A stretch of DNA of 64,000 nt, from contig NZ_CP039373.1 in the NCBI RefSeq assembly GCF_000179235.2, positions 1,767,860 through 1,831,859 on the forward strand. Reading direction: 5' to 3'. Positions within the stretch are counted from its first letter, which is position 1; every line of letters begins with the position of its first letter. This document shows, piece after piece, positions 9,441-17,850 of this stretch. The notes beneath the pieces were generated by a model. It was not told the origin of the DNA and searched no databases. It was given only the letters and a program-made list of their open reading frames with translations. Source of the DNA: Synechococcus sp. CB0101. Its GTDB lineage: Bacteria; Cyanobacteriota; Cyanobacteriia; PCC-6307; Cyanobiaceae. The translations under genes and the position numbers were made by a program.

Positions 9441-10388
9441 ATGCCCGCCTCGCTGACCCGCAATCTGGTGACCGGTGGTGCCGGCTTTGTGGGCTCCCAC
9501 CTCGTGGACCGGCTAATGGAAGCCGGCGAGGAGGTGATTTGCCTCGATAACTACTTCACCGGGCGCAAGGTCAACGTGGCCCGTTGGATGGGGCATCCGC
9601 GCTTCGAGTTGATCCGCCACGACGTGACCGACCCGATCCTGCTGGAGGTGGACCGGATCTGGCATTTGGCCTGCCCCGCTTCGCCGGTGCACTATCAGCA
9701 CAATCCGATCAAAACGGCGAAAACCAGTTTCCTCGGCACCTACAACATGCTCGGCCTGGCTCGCCGCGTGGGTGCTCGCCTCCTCCTGGCTTCCACCAGT
9801 GAGGTGTACGGCGATCCCGAGGTGCATCCCCAGCCGGAGAGCTACCGGGGCAATGTGAACACGCATGGCATTCGCGCCTGCTACGACGAAGGCAAGCGAG
9901 TGGCTGAAACGCTTTGCTTCGATTACCAGCGCATGCACGGCACGCAGATCCGGATCGCCCGCATCTTCAACACCTATGGGCCGCGGATGTTGCCGGATGA
10001 CGGCCGTGTGGTGAGTAATTTCATCGTGCAGGCGCTGCGTGCCCAGCCCCTCACGCTCTACGGCGATGGCTCGCAGACCCGCTCCTTCTGCTTTGTGGAT
10101 GATCTGGTGGAGGGATTGATTCGCCTGATGAATGGTGAGCACACCGGGCCGATCAATCTCGGCAATCCGGGAGAGTTCACGATTCGCCAGCTCGCTGAAT
10201 TGGTGCGGGATCGCATCAATCCTGGTTTGGAGTTGGTGTGTGAACCCCTGCCCCAGGACGATCCTCTACAGCGCAAGCCGGTGATCGCCTTGGCGCAGCA
10301 ACAACTGGGCTGGCAGCCCACCATTCCTTTGCAGCAGGGTCTGGAGCCCACCATCGCCTACTTCCGCGAGCGATTGGCTGAAGCCTGA
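9441..10388 (+). CDS. UDP-glucuronate decarboxylase (UDP-xylose synthase)
   Basis: An extended SDR enzyme of 315 residues that decarboxylates UDP-glucuronate to UDP-xylose. It shows [46 protein letters not shown], the [16 protein letters not shown] segment and the catalytic Tyr-x3-Lys in RACYDEGKR. All of these are characteristic of the UXS family. The ATG at 9441 has a GGAG element about 10 bases upstream; a longer in-frame reading begins inside the previous gene and is rejected. It sits 16 bp after the UDP-glucose dehydrogenase gene that makes its substrate and 2 bp before a UDP-glucuronate epimerase gene, so the three probably form one operon. Confidence 0.92.
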   Translation: MPASLTRNLVTGGAGFVGSHLVDRLMEAGEEVICLDNYFTGRKVNVARWMGHPRFELIRHDVTDPILLEVDRIWHLACPASPVHYQHNPIKTAKTSFLGTYNMLGLARRVGARLLLASTSEVYGDPEVHPQPESYRGNVNTHGIRACYDEGKRVAETLCFDYQRMHGTQIRIARIFNTYGPRMLPDDGRVVSNFIVQALRAQPLTLYGDGSQTRSFCFVDDLVEGLIRLMNGEHTGPINLGNPGEFTIRQLAELVRDRINPGLELVCEPLPQDDPLQRKPVIALAQQQLGWQPTIPLQQGLEPTIAYFRERLAEA

Positions 10389-10390
10389 GC

Positions 10391-11425
10391 ATGCAGCGTC
10401 CCATTCTGATTACCGGCGTTGCCGGCTTCATCGGTGCAGCGGTTGCTGAGACGTTGCTTCAGCGCGGCGAGGCGGTGTTGGGGATCGACAACCTCAACAG
10501 CTACTACACCCCTGCTTTGAAGCAGGCCCGGTTGGAGCGCCTCCAGCAGAGGCCTGAAGCTGCGCAGGGCTTCCAGTTCCTGCCCATCGACGTCGACGAC
10601 GCGGCCGCGATGGCGTCGTTGTTCGCCTCCCATCGCCCACGGGCGGTGGTGCATCTGGCGGCGCAGGCGGGGGTTCGCTATTCGCTGGAGAATCCTTCTG
10701 CCTATATCCAGAGCAATCTGGTGGGTTTCGGCCACATCCTGGAGGGGTGCCGGCATCACGGCGTGGAGCATCTGGTGTATGCCTCCAGCAGTTCGGTGTA
10801 TGGCGGCAATCGAGCGATGCCGTTTTCCGAGCAGCACGCGGTGAATCATCCGGTGAGCCTTTATGCGGCCACCAAGAAGGCGAATGAATTGATGGCCCAC
10901 ACCTACAGCCATCTCTATGGCTTGCCCGCCACAGGCCTGCGCTTTTTCACGGTGTATGGCGCCTGGGGCCGGCCCGATATGGCACCGATGTTGTTTGCGC
11001 GCGCCATCCTGGCTGGTGAGCCGATCCGGGTGTTTAACCATGGCCGGATGCAGCGCGACTTCACCTACATCGATGACATCGCAGAAGGCGTGATCCGCTG
11101 CCTCGACAAACCCTCCACCCCTGATCCCCTCTTCGATCCACTGCAGCCCAATCCCGCCACAGCCGCTGTGCCCCATCGGGTGTTCAACATCGGCAATGCC
11201 CAGCCCACGGAGCTGTTGCGTTTCATCGAGGTGCTCGAGCAGGCCCTCGGTCGCCGGGCGATTCAGGATCTGCAGCCGATGCAGCCGGGCGATGTGGTGG
11301 CCACGGCTGCCGATACCTCGGCGCTGGAGGCCTGGGTGGGTTTCCGTCCGTCCACCTCGATTGAGCAGGGCGTTGATGCGTTTGCCCGCTGGTATCGGGA
11401 GGTGGATCGGGAGCTTGTGGCCTGA
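10391..11425 (+). CDS. UDP-glucuronate 4-epimerase
   Basis: An SDR epimerase of 344 residues that converts UDP-glucuronate to UDP-galacturonate. The Rossmann motif ILITGVAGFIGAAVAETL is followed by GIDNLNSYYTPALKQARL, a segment specific to UDP-glucuronate epimerases (GAE, CapI). The catalytic region reads YASSSSVYGGN and LYAATKKANELMAHTY, followed by RFFTVYGAWGRPDMAP and the RDFTYIDDIAEGV motif. It starts 2 bp after the UDP-xylose synthase gene. Together with it, the cell could draw xylose and galacturonate donors from one UDP-glucuronate pool. The product is probably used in surface glycan assembly, which is an inference from context. Confidence 0.91.
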   Translation: MQRPILITGVAGFIGAAVAETLLQRGEAVLGIDNLNSYYTPALKQARLERLQQRPEAAQGFQFLPIDVDDAAAMASLFASHRPRAVVHLAAQAGVRYSLENPSAYIQSNLVGFGHILEGCRHHGVEHLVYASSSSVYGGNRAMPFSEQHAVNHPVSLYAATKKANELMAHTYSHLYGLPATGLRFFTVYGAWGRPDMAPMLFARAILAGEPIRVFNHGRMQRDFTYIDDIAEGVIRCLDKPSTPDPLFDPLQPNPATAAVPHRVFNIGNAQPTELLRFIEVLEQALGRRAIQDLQPMQPGDVVATAADTSALEAWVGFRPSTSIEQGVDAFARWYREVDRELVA

Positions 11426-11473
11426 GCGATTGCAGGCGGCCGCAGTTCGAGCCAGCTCCACGCGCTGAAGCTC

Positions 11474-11499
11474 AAAAAAATAGGGGCCGTGAGGCCCCT
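11474..11499 (-). terminator. Intrinsic terminator of the psbEFLJ operon
   Basis: On the minus strand a perfect 7-bp stem AGGGGCC/GGCCCCT with a 4-base loop (TCAC) is followed by A and a run of seven Ts. It lies about 50 bp beyond the psbJ stop. On the plus strand the A-run precedes the stem, so it would not act efficiently on the epimerase transcript. Confidence 0.85.
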
Positions 11500-11548
11500 G
11501 GATCTTGTGAGGTTTGGCGCGCGGTCTGGTGCGCGAAACCAGTGCTGA

Positions 11549-11749
11549 TCAGGCGGAACCGACGCCGGTGTAGGAGCCGTAGAAGAACAGGCCCACCACG
11601 AAGATCACAGCCATGCCGCCGGCGGTGGCTACGAGCCACAGGGGCAGGGTGCCTTCGGTCCAGCGGGAGCGCCAGGCCACAGCCGGGCGGCCATCAGGGA
11701 GGCGATCGGGAATTCTGCCGTCGGGCAGACCGGATTTCTTGCCGCTCAT
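11549..11749 (-). CDS. psbJ: Photosystem II reaction centre protein J
   Basis: A small single-pass thylakoid protein of photosystem II involved in electron flow and assembly. The transmembrane core [20 protein letters not shown] followed by [11 protein letters not shown] is clear PsbJ. The 66-residue length exceeds the roughly 40 residues of plastid and most beta-cyanobacterial PsbJ, because of an N-terminal hydrophilic extension containing LPDGRIPD and RLPDGRPA, a short internal repeat. It is the last gene of the minus-strand operon, 15 bp after psbL and followed by a strong terminator. Confidence 0.96.
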   Translation of the reverse strand: MSGKKSGLPDGRIPDRLPDGRPAVAWRSRWTEGTLPLWLVATAGGMAVIFVVGLFFYGSYTGVGSA

Positions 11750-11764
11750 CTCAGATCCTCCTGA

Positions 11765-11884
11765 TCAGTTGAAGAAGTAGCTGGAGAACAGGATCCCGCA
11801 GGTGAACACGAACAGCAGGCCCAGGTAAAGGCTGGTGCGGTTCAGTTCAACCGGCAGGTTGTTCGGGTTGGGATTGCGTTGCAT
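11765..11884 (-). CDS. psbL: Photosystem II reaction centre protein L
   Basis: A 39-residue single-helix photosystem II subunit at the dimer interface, important for QA function. The sequence begins [20 protein letters not shown] and ends [10 protein letters not shown], the conserved PsbL signature. A longer in-frame reading upstream lies inside psbF and is rejected. The ATG is 11 bp after the psbF stop. Confidence 0.97.
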   Translation of the reverse strand: MQRNPNPNNLPVELNRTSLYLGLLFVFTCGILFSSYFFN

Positions 11885-11895
11885 GACGTCAGACC

Positions 11896-12033
11896 TCAGC
11901 GACGGATGAACTGCATGGCAGCCAGGGCACCCAGGAAGAACACCGTGGGAATGCCGAGGGCGTGCACGGCAAGCCACCGGACCGTGAAGATCGGGTAGTT
12001 GCGGGGGGTGGTGGAGGCGGTCGACTGAGTCAT
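11896..12033 (-). CDS. psbF: Cytochrome b559 beta subunit
   Basis: A 45-residue subunit of cytochrome b559 in photosystem II. The segment [20 protein letters not shown] holds the conserved haem-ligand histidine, followed by a hydrophobic helix and the invariant C-terminus AAMQFIRR. It pairs with PsbE to coordinate one haem between two histidines. It lies between psbE (3-bp gap) and psbL (11-bp gap) in the standard psbEFLJ order. Confidence 0.97.
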   Translation of the reverse strand: MTQSTASTTPRNYPIFTVRWLAVHALGIPTVFFLGALAAMQFIRR

Positions 12034-12036
12034 GGC

Positions 12037-12285
12037 TTATTTCAGGCGCTGGTCGAGGGAAGCCTTGGCGTCATAGCGCTGGCTCACCACGGGAGCCTTG
12101 AAGTCCTGGGCCTGGAAGTAGGCATCCGGGCGGGGCGTGCCGAAGGCGTCGTAGGCCAGGCCGGTGGACACGAACAAGAAACCCGCCAGGAAAATCGCCG
12201 GCAGGGTCACGGCATGGATCACCCAGTAACGGATGCTCGTGATGATTTCGAAGAACGGGCGTTCACCCGTTGAGCCGGCGGCCAT
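12037..12285 (-). CDS. psbE: Cytochrome b559 alpha subunit
   Basis: An 82-residue subunit of cytochrome b559, essential for photosystem II assembly and for protective secondary electron transfer. The haem-ligand histidine lies in [19 protein letters not shown], and the lumenal tail contains [13 protein letters not shown]. Length is normal for cyanobacterial PsbE. It is first of the four psb genes and lies about 84 bp downstream of ycf48 on the same strand. Confidence 0.97.
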   Translation of the reverse strand: MAAGSTGERPFFEIITSIRYWVIHAVTLPAIFLAGFLFVSTGLAYDAFGTPRPDAYFQAQDFKAPVVSQRYDAKASLDQRLK

Positions 12286-12324
12286 GAGCAGCGAGCATTC
12301 AGCTGGGTGATCCTAGGGCTGAGG

Positions 12325-12353
12325 AGGCGGCTGCCGGGATAGGGCTGCCGCCT
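12325..12353 (-). promoter_or_regulatory. Hairpin between ycf48 and psbE
   Basis: The arms AGGCGGCTGCC and GGCTGCCGCCT are complementary except for one central mismatch and enclose a 7-base loop. This gives an 11-position stem in the 84-bp ycf48-psbE spacer. It has no T-run on either strand, so it is not a standard terminator. It could mark an RNA-processing or stability site ahead of psbE, which is inference. Confidence 0.4.
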
Positions 12354-12369
12354 TGGTTACAGAGCGTTG

Positions 12370-13365
12370 TTAGCCCACCCAGCGCAGCAGGGAGCCGCGC
12401 TCGCCGAGCACAAAGCCCTTGCCGTCGTCGAAGAAGGCAATGCGAATGAAGTTGGTGGGTTGCTGGGCGCCAACCGGATCCTTCTGCCAGCTCTTGCCGC
12501 CGTCGCTGCTCACCAGGAGGGTGCCGCTACCGCCACCGGTCCAGATGTCGCCCTGGGGATCCCAGGCCATGTCGAGGTAGCCATAGCCGTTCACGATCGG
12601 CACCACCGGCTTGCTCCACTCATCGGGGGTGTCGGCTTCAGGGCTGAAGCGCAGCTGGGCGCCGCGGGCCAGCATCCACAGGGCGCCGTCGGGCTGGAAG
12701 CCCATGGCCTGCAGGCGTTGGCTGCTCACCCGTTGGTGCGGGGTCCAACGGGGTTCGCCCGGGTTCCAGGTGGCAAAGAAGTTGCCCAGGCTGCTCACAC
12801 TCACGTAACGGCCGTCAGGGCTGCGGCGCAGGTCGCGCACGGCGCCGGCGGCGTCTTCCACCTCGGCTTGCCAGGAGTTGCCGCCGTCGTTGGTGCGGTA
12901 CACCGCGCCCACGTTGGTCGCCAGTTCAGCGCGGTTGCCGCCCTGGGCGGTCACCAGGTAGGGCTCACCCGGGAGCTTGGTGTCGAGGAACAGGCGGCTC
13001 CAGTTCTGGCCGCCATCGGTGCTGTGCAGCAGCAGGCCGGGTTGGCCCACGATCCAGCCCTCATCGCCTGCGAAATCCACGCTGATCAGGCGGAAGTTTT
13101 CCTCTTCCGGCAGATCGAGGGCGCGCTCCTGCCAGGAGCTGCCGCCGTCGTTGGTTTCGAGGATCAGTCGATTGCTACCCACCAGAAAGCCGTGGCGGCT
13201 GTCGGTGAAGGCCAGATCCAGGGGGTTGGATTTGGTGTGGATGTCGACCGGCTGCCAGGGGCTGGCGCTGGCGGCGGGAAGGCCGCTGCTGACGCAGCCG
13301 CTCAGGCCGAGGCTCAGCACCAGCGAGAGCGCCAGGGCGCCGAGTGAGGAGAGGAAACGCGACAT
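12370..13365 (-). CDS. ycf48: Photosystem II assembly factor Ycf48/HCF136
   Basis: A lumenal photosystem II assembly and repair factor that binds pre-D1 and early reaction-centre complexes. The ATG at 13365 gives 331 residues with a lipoprotein signal: [20 protein letters not shown] then SGC, a lipobox whose cysteine is probably lipidated. The rest is a seven-bladed propeller with recurring blade motifs such as [42 protein letters not shown] and [12 protein letters not shown]. It lies 7 bp after the rubredoxin gene and before psbEFLJ, a gene order conserved in cyanobacteria. Confidence 0.95.
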   Translation of the reverse strand: MSRFLSSLGALALSLVLSLGLSGCVSSGLPAASASPWQPVDIHTKSNPLDLAFTDSRHGFLVGSNRLILETNDGGSSWQERALDLPEEENFRLISVDFAGDEGWIVGQPGLLLHSTDGGQNWSRLFLDTKLPGEPYLVTAQGGNRAELATNVGAVYRTNDGGNSWQAEVEDAAGAVRDLRRSPDGRYVSVSSLGNFFATWNPGEPRWTPHQRVSSQRLQAMGFQPDGALWMLARGAQLRFSPEADTPDEWSKPVVPIVNGYGYLDMAWDPQGDIWTGGGSGTLLVSSDGGKSWQKDPVGAQQPTNFIRIAFFDDGKGFVLGERGSLLRWVG

Positions 13366-13372
13366 GCCGTGC

Positions 13373-13795
13373 TCAGCGCAGGGAGTAGAGGGAGAGGAAG
13401 AAGGCAATGGCCAGCGCGAAGCCGCCGAAGATCAACACATTCTTCTGGCCTGGGGTGAGCTGATTCACGCCAAGGCCATAGCCGAGGTTCTCTTCAAAGC
13501 CACTGGGCTTGTTGCGGGGGCCAATGTCTTTGAAGGCTTTGGTCTGGCTGCGGCACACCGGGCAGCGGAAGCTGGCCGGATCGAGGGCACTGAAGGGTGT
13601 GCCGGGCTCGATCGCCAGTTTCTTGATCCCCTCCGCCGGGTCGTACACGAAGCCACAGCTGCGGCATTCGAACCGGTGTGTATCGGGATCGTCGACGGGG
13701 GCTTCCGGGGCTGCATCGGCAGCAACTGGCGATGCGGCCTCAGGCGCTTCGGGCTCGTTGGCGGGGGCCTGATCCTGGATGGGGTCCTCGCTCAC
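13373..13795 (-). CDS. Membrane-anchored rubredoxin (RubA type)
   Basis: A one-iron electron-transfer protein required for photosystem II and early assembly in phototrophs. The two iron-binding knuckles are [15 protein letters not shown] and [11 protein letters not shown]. The C-terminus has a single transmembrane helix ([17 protein letters not shown]), as in photosynthetic RubA and unlike soluble bacterial rubredoxins. The first 45 residues form an acidic Ala/Pro-rich extension that looks disordered. Start is a GTG at 13795, about 100 bp from the divergent ndhC. It heads the rub-ycf48-psbEFLJ cluster. Confidence 0.93.
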   Translation of the reverse strand: MSEDPIQDQAPANEPEAPEAASPVAADAAPEAPVDDPDTHRFECRSCGFVYDPAEGIKKLAIEPGTPFSALDPASFRCPVCRSQTKAFKDIGPRNKPSGFEENLGYGLGVNQLTPGQKNVLIFGGFALAIAFFLSLYSLR

Positions 13796-13897
13796 GGCGT
13801 GGCAGTGCTGGTGGACCTGACTTTAGGAAGCTGGGCCGGCGACCCAGGCCCGGGGCATGGATGCCAGACTGCCGCCACGGTTGGGCAGTTGGCGCCC

Positions 13898-14260
13898 GTG
13901 TTCGTTCTCTCCGGCTACGACGCCTTTCTGGGCTTCCTGCTGATCGCAGCAGCTGTGCCCGTGTTGGCGCTCGTCACCAACAAGATCGTGTCGCCCAAGT
14001 CGCGCACGGGTGAACGGGATCTCACCTACGAATCGGGCATGGAGCCCATTGGCGGTGCCTGGATCCAGTTCAACATCCGCTACTACATGTTCGCGTTGGT
14101 CTTCGTGATCTTCGACGTGGAGACCGTCTTCCTCTATCCCTGGGCGGTGGCATTCCATCGCCTCGGCCTGCTGGCTTTCATCGAAGCGCTGGTGTTCATC
14201 GCCATCCTGGTGGTGGCCCTGGCCTATGCCTGGCGCAAAGGCGCCCTTGAGTGGAGCTGA
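13898..14260 (+). CDS. ndhC: NAD(P)H-quinone oxidoreductase subunit 3
   Basis: A membrane subunit of the photosynthetic NDH-1 complex, equivalent to NuoA/ND3. The GTG start gives 120 residues, the standard NdhC length ([20 protein letters not shown]). The conserved loop [19 protein letters not shown] and the second and third helices ([32 protein letters not shown]) are intact. Much longer upstream reading frames cross the divergent rubredoxin gene and are rejected. It leads the ndhC-K-J group, with a 6-bp gap to ndhK. Confidence 0.96.
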   Translation: MFVLSGYDAFLGFLLIAAAVPVLALVTNKIVSPKSRTGERDLTYESGMEPIGGAWIQFNIRYYMFALVFVIFDVETVFLYPWAVAFHRLGLLAFIEALVFIAILVVALAYAWRKGALEWS

Positions 14261-14266
14261 TCTGAG

Positions 14267-15019
14267 ATGACCCCTCCTTCCGCCACCTCCGGCATGGCCG
14301 AGGCCCTCTCCATCGGTGCCCTGCGCGATCAGCGCAGCGCCAGCTGCAACCCCGTAGCTGCCCCGAGCGTCACCTCGGATCTCTCCGAGAACGTGATCCT
14401 CACCACCCTCGATGACCTGCACAACTGGGCGCGCCTCAGCAGCCTCTGGCCGCTGCTCTATGGCACCGCCTGCTGCTTCATCGAGTTCGCTGCCCTGATT
14501 GGCTCCCGCTTCGATTTCGATCGTTTCGGCCTGGTGCCCCGTTCCAGCCCTCGCCAGGCGGATCTGCTGATCGTGGCCGGTACGGTGACCATGAAGATGG
14601 CGCCCGCGCTGGTGCGGCTCTACGAGCAGATGCCGGAGCCCAAATATGTGATCGCCATGGGCGCTTGCACCATCACCGGCGGCATGTTTTCCGCCGACTC
14701 CACCACCGCCGTGCGGGGCGTGGACAAGCTGATCCCCGTCGACCTTTATCTGCCCGGATGCCCTCCGCGGCCTGAGGCGATTTTTGACGCGGTGATCAAG
14801 CTGCGTAAGAAGGTGGGCAATGAAGCCCTTTCCGAGCGGGGCAACCTGATGCCCACCCACCGCTACTGCACGGTGCCCCATCAGATGAAGGCTGTTGAGC
14901 CCATCGTGGATGGCCGCTACCTGCGTGCCGAAACCCAGAAGGCTGCTCTTGCTGCTGCCGCGGGTCTGCCTGTGGCGGCCAGCAGCCCTGCCGCCGTTCC
15001 TGCCTCCAACCCCGCCTGA
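14267..15019 (+). CDS. ndhK: NAD(P)H-quinone oxidoreductase subunit K
   Basis: The peripheral-arm NDH-1 subunit (NuoB-like) that binds the terminal [4Fe-4S] cluster N2 and passes electrons to plastoquinone. Cluster ligands are visible in [21 protein letters not shown] and [15 protein letters not shown]. Length is 250 residues. The N-terminal 45 residues and the Ala/Pro-rich C-terminus are variable extensions typical of cyanobacteria. It lies between ndhC and ndhJ with gaps of 6 and 3 bp. Confidence 0.97.
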   Translation: MTPPSATSGMAEALSIGALRDQRSASCNPVAAPSVTSDLSENVILTTLDDLHNWARLSSLWPLLYGTACCFIEFAALIGSRFDFDRFGLVPRSSPRQADLLIVAGTVTMKMAPALVRLYEQMPEPKYVIAMGACTITGGMFSADSTTAVRGVDKLIPVDLYLPGCPPRPEAIFDAVIKLRKKVGNEALSERGNLMPTHRYCTVPHQMKAVEPIVDGRYLRAETQKAALAAAAGLPVAASSPAAVPASNPA

Positions 15020-15022
15020 GCC

Positions 15023-15577
15023 ATGCCTGAGGACACCGCTCAACCCACCCTCACGGCCCCCGAACCCGGCCCGGTGAGCCGCTGGCTGAGCAGCCAGGGT
15101 TTTGAGCATGAGCTGCTCGAGCCGGATCACCTCGGCGTGGAAGTGCTGGGTGTGGAAGCCCCATTCCTGCCGGTCATTGCCGCAGCCTTGAAGGCCTCAG
15201 GCTTTGATTACCTCCAATGCCAGGGCGGCTACGACGAAGGCCCCGGTGGACGACTGGTGAGCTTCTATCACCTGGTGAAGCTGGGCTCCTTGGCGGATCA
15301 GTGCCATGCCAGCCAGCACCTGGCCGCCGAGCTGAAGCCCGAAGAGGTGCGCCTCAAGGTGTTTCTGCCCCGCGACGGCGCGCTGTCGATCCCCAGCCTC
15401 TATGGCCTGTTCCGCGGTGCTGATTGGCAGGAGCGTGAAACCTTCGACATGTTCGGCATCAGCTTCGAAGGTCACCCCCATCCGAAGCGGCTGCTGATGC
15501 CCGAAGACTGGAAGGGTTTCCCGCTGCGTAAGGACTACGTCCAGCCTGATTTCTACGAAATGCAGGACGCCTACTGA
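15023..15577 (+). CDS. ndhJ: NAD(P)H-quinone oxidoreductase subunit J
   Basis: The peripheral-arm NDH-1 subunit equivalent to NuoC (30-kDa), 184 residues. Conserved blocks are [19 protein letters not shown]-type (here [20 protein letters not shown]), [19 protein letters not shown] and [20 protein letters not shown]. It follows ndhK by 3 bp. The 3' end overlaps the convergent YvcK-like gene by 7 bp. Confidence 0.96.
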   Translation: MPEDTAQPTLTAPEPGPVSRWLSSQGFEHELLEPDHLGVEVLGVEAPFLPVIAAALKASGFDYLQCQGGYDEGPGGRLVSFYHLVKLGSLADQCHASQHLAAELKPEEVRLKVFLPRDGALSIPSLYGLFRGADWQERETFDMFGISFEGHPHPKRLLMPEDWKGFPLRKDYVQPDFYEMQDAY

Positions 15578-16995
15578 GTCAGGGCGTTACGGCCGTCTTG
15601 CTTCTGGCGTTTGAAGAAGCGCATCACCGCCACCCCGACACTGCGAGGGTCGTGGCGGAGCGTTGACGACGGCCTGGCTCCCTGCATCGGCGCCAACATC
15701 ACGTCATAGCCCTGGCTGCGCAGACGGCGGGTGTTGCAGGTCACCGGTTCTGCGCCGCGCTGGCGGTAGTGGTGCACCAGTGGGGAATCGCCCAGATCTT
15801 CCTGGGCCAGTACCGCATTGAACAGGCGCTGCTGGATCCCCAGGCTGGCGAGCTGCGCCTCAATCGCCCGTAGGTGGCCTTCCACATCGAGACCATCGGT
15901 TTCACCCGGCTGGGTCATCAGGTTGCAGATGTAGAGGCGGGGTGCCTTGCTGCGGCTGATGGCATTCACCAGCTCGGGCACCAGCAGGTTGGGCAGCAAG
16001 GAGGTGTAGAGGCTGCCTGGACCGAGCACGATCAGATCGGCACTGGCGATCGCTTCGAGGGCGCGGGGCAGAGCTGGCGGCCGCTCTGGTGTGCACCCCA
16101 GGCGCACGATCGGGCTGGTGGCATGGCCGATTTGGGATTCCCCCTCGATGCGGCGGCCGTCTTCCAATTCAGCCCAGAGACGCACATCGGCATTGGTGGC
16201 CGGCACCACCGTGCCCTGCACGGCGAGCACGCGGCTGCTGGCGGTGATCGCCGATTCCAGGCTGCCGGTGATCGCCGTGAGGGCGGAGAGGAAGAGGTTG
16301 CCGAAGCTGTGACCCTCCAGGCCGGTGCCGGCGCGGAAGCGGTACTGGAATAGCCGCGTGAGCAGCGGCTCCTCCGTGGCAAGGGCCGCCAGGCAGTTGC
16401 GGATATCGCCGGGGGGCAGCACCCCGAGCTCGCGGCGCAGCACGCCCGAGCTGCCGCCGTCGTCGGCCACGGTGACGATCGCCGTGAGGTTGCTGCTGTA
16501 GCGCTTCAGGCCGCTGAGCAGGGTGGAAAGGCCAGTGCCGCCACCGATGGCCACGATCGAAGGGCCGCGGTTGAGCCGCCGCTTGGCCGCCAGGGCATCC
16601 ACCAGAAGGGTGTCTTTCTCCGGAGCAAGCGCCTTTTGAATCGTGCCGAAGCTGCGGCTTTGGCCCAGCCAGATCAGGCCGCCGCCCACGAGCAACACCA
16701 GCGGGCCGGTGATCTCCCGCGGCAGGATCTGGGTGACGTTTTGCAGCGACCAGCGGATCGCCTGCAACAACCAATAAATCGGTTGCAGATCGGCCCACAC
16801 AGCCGCGCCAAGGAGCGCCAGCAGCAGGCCGATTCCCGACGTGAGCATCCAGCGCTTCACCACCAGCCCCGGCTGCAGCCAGCGAGCTGCCCGGCGGGAG
16901 CGACTCACCAGATCCTGCTGGCGCAAGTCACCACGTCCCACCCAGCTGGGCCTGGGTCTGTTGCGATGGCTGCTGCGTGGGATTCGAGCGCGCAT
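15571..16995 (-). CDS. YvcK/CofD-like protein (gluconeogenesis factor family)
   Basis: A protein of the YvcK branch of the CofD superfamily, which binds UDP-sugars and, in Bacillus and related bacteria, influences cell shape and growth on gluconeogenic carbon sources. The signature [20 protein letters not shown] is followed by [18 protein letters not shown] and [12 protein letters not shown]. Upstream of these, about 150 residues include two hydrophobic segments ([32 protein letters not shown]), so this form is membrane-anchored, as in other cyanobacteria. The ATG at 16995 gives 474 residues; an in-frame reading to 17202 crosses the divergent ABC gene and is rejected. No 2-phospho-L-lactate transferase role is implied. 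Confidence 0.88.
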   Translation of the reverse strand: MRARIPRSSHRNRPRPSWVGRGDLRQQDLVSRSRRAARWLQPGLVVKRWMLTSGIGLLLALLGAAVWADLQPIYWLLQAIRWSLQNVTQILPREITGPLVLLVGGGLIWLGQSRSFGTIQKALAPEKDTLLVDALAAKRRLNRGPSIVAIGGGTGLSTLLSGLKRYSSNLTAIVTVADDGGSSGVLRRELGVLPPGDIRNCLAALATEEPLLTRLFQYRFRAGTGLEGHSFGNLFLSALTAITGSLESAITASSRVLAVQGTVVPATNADVRLWAELEDGRRIEGESQIGHATSPIVRLGCTPERPPALPRALEAIASADLIVLGPGSLYTSLLPNLLVPELVNAISRSKAPRLYICNLMTQPGETDGLDVEGHLRAIEAQLASLGIQQRLFNAVLAQEDLGDSPLVHHYRQRGAEPVTCNTRRLRSQGYDVMLAPMQGARPSSTLRHDPRSVGVAVMRFFKRQKQDGRNALTQ

Positions 16996-17065
16996 CACCC
17001 CAGGAGAGTGCTGGAACTGTACGGAGAAACCGCCAAGATGGCCCGGTTGCCTGTGTGAGTGTTCC

Positions 17066-17845
17066 GTGCCTGCACCCGTGGTGGAGATGCGCGACGTGAG
17101 CGTGCGCTGGGGCAACAAGAGTGTGCTCAGTGACGTGGATCTGCAGCTGCAGCCGGGAGAGCGGCTCGCCGTGGTGGGCCCCTCTGGTGCGGGCAAGTCC
17201 ACGATCCTGCGCTTGCTGGCCGGTTTGCTGTTGCCGAGTAGCGGTGAGCTGACGATTCACGGCATCCCGCAGACCTACCTGCGCCTGGATCAGCGCCATC
17301 CGCCGGATGTGCGCTTGGTGTTTCAGAACCCAGCACTGCTGGCTTCCCTCACGGTGCGCGAAAACGTGGGGTTCCTGTTGGATCGCTTCAGTCGCCTGCA
17401 GGAGCCGGAGATACGCGAGCGGGTTGGCAGGGCCCTGGATGCGGTAGGCCTGGCCGGCACCGAAGACCTCTATCCCGGCGAACTCAGCGGCGGTATGCAG
17501 AAGCGGGTGAGCTTTGCGCGGGCGGTGATCGACGACCCGAGCCAGCCCGATGGCACCGTGCCGATCCTGCTGTTTGACGAACCCACCGCAGGACTAGATC
17601 CGGTGGCCTGTACCCGCATTGAGGATCTGATCGTGCAGACCACCAACCTGGCGCGCGGCACCTCGGTGGTGGTGAGCCATGTGATGAGCACGATCTTGCG
17701 GGCGGCGGATCGCGTGGTGTTGCTCTACGACGGCTTATTCCGCTGGGAGGGATCCGTGGCCGACTTTCAGACCACCACGAATCCCTATGTGCTTCAGTTC
17801 CGCACCGCTAGTCTCAGCGGACCGATGCAGCCGGCGGAGCTCTGA
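17066..17845 (+). CDS. ABC transporter ATP-binding protein, MlaF/TGD3-like
   Basis: The ATPase of an MCE-type lipid transporter (MlaFEDB in Gram-negative bacteria, TGD1-2-3 in chloroplasts). It has Walker A GPSGAGKST, signature LSGGMQKRVSFARAV, Walker B ILLFDEPTAGLDP and the switch histidine in VVVSHVMSTI. The GTG at 17066 gives 259 residues (MPAPVVEMRDVSVRWGN); an ATG at 17087 is an alternative. The neighbouring gene, 5 bp downstream, encodes the MCE substrate-binding protein. The membrane permease (MlaE/TGD1) is not in the window, so it must be encoded elsewhere. Confidence 0.9.
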   Translation: MPAPVVEMRDVSVRWGNKSVLSDVDLQLQPGERLAVVGPSGAGKSTILRLLAGLLLPSSGELTIHGIPQTYLRLDQRHPPDVRLVFQNPALLASLTVRENVGFLLDRFSRLQEPEIRERVGRALDAVGLAGTEDLYPGELSGGMQKRVSFARAVIDDPSQPDGTVPILLFDEPTAGLDPVACTRIEDLIVQTTNLARGTSVVVSHVMSTILRAADRVVLLYDGLFRWEGSVADFQTTTNPYVLQFRTASLSGPMQPAEL

Positions 17846-17850
17846 GATCC

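Noticed and set aside
12977-13897. Upstream in-frame extension of ndhC through the rubredoxin gene
   Set aside because: NdhC is 120 residues in all close relatives, and the extension is antisense to rubredoxin and ycf48.
13823-15130. A 435-codon minus-strand open frame across ndhC and ndhK
   Set aside because: Both plus-strand genes have all their conserved residues; the antisense translation is low-complexity Gly/His/Arg.
15571-16995. 2-phospho-L-lactate transferase (CofD, F420 synthesis)
   Set aside because: The fold is shared, but the membrane-anchored N-terminus and the ADDGGSSG motif fit the YvcK branch; no other F420 genes are visible.
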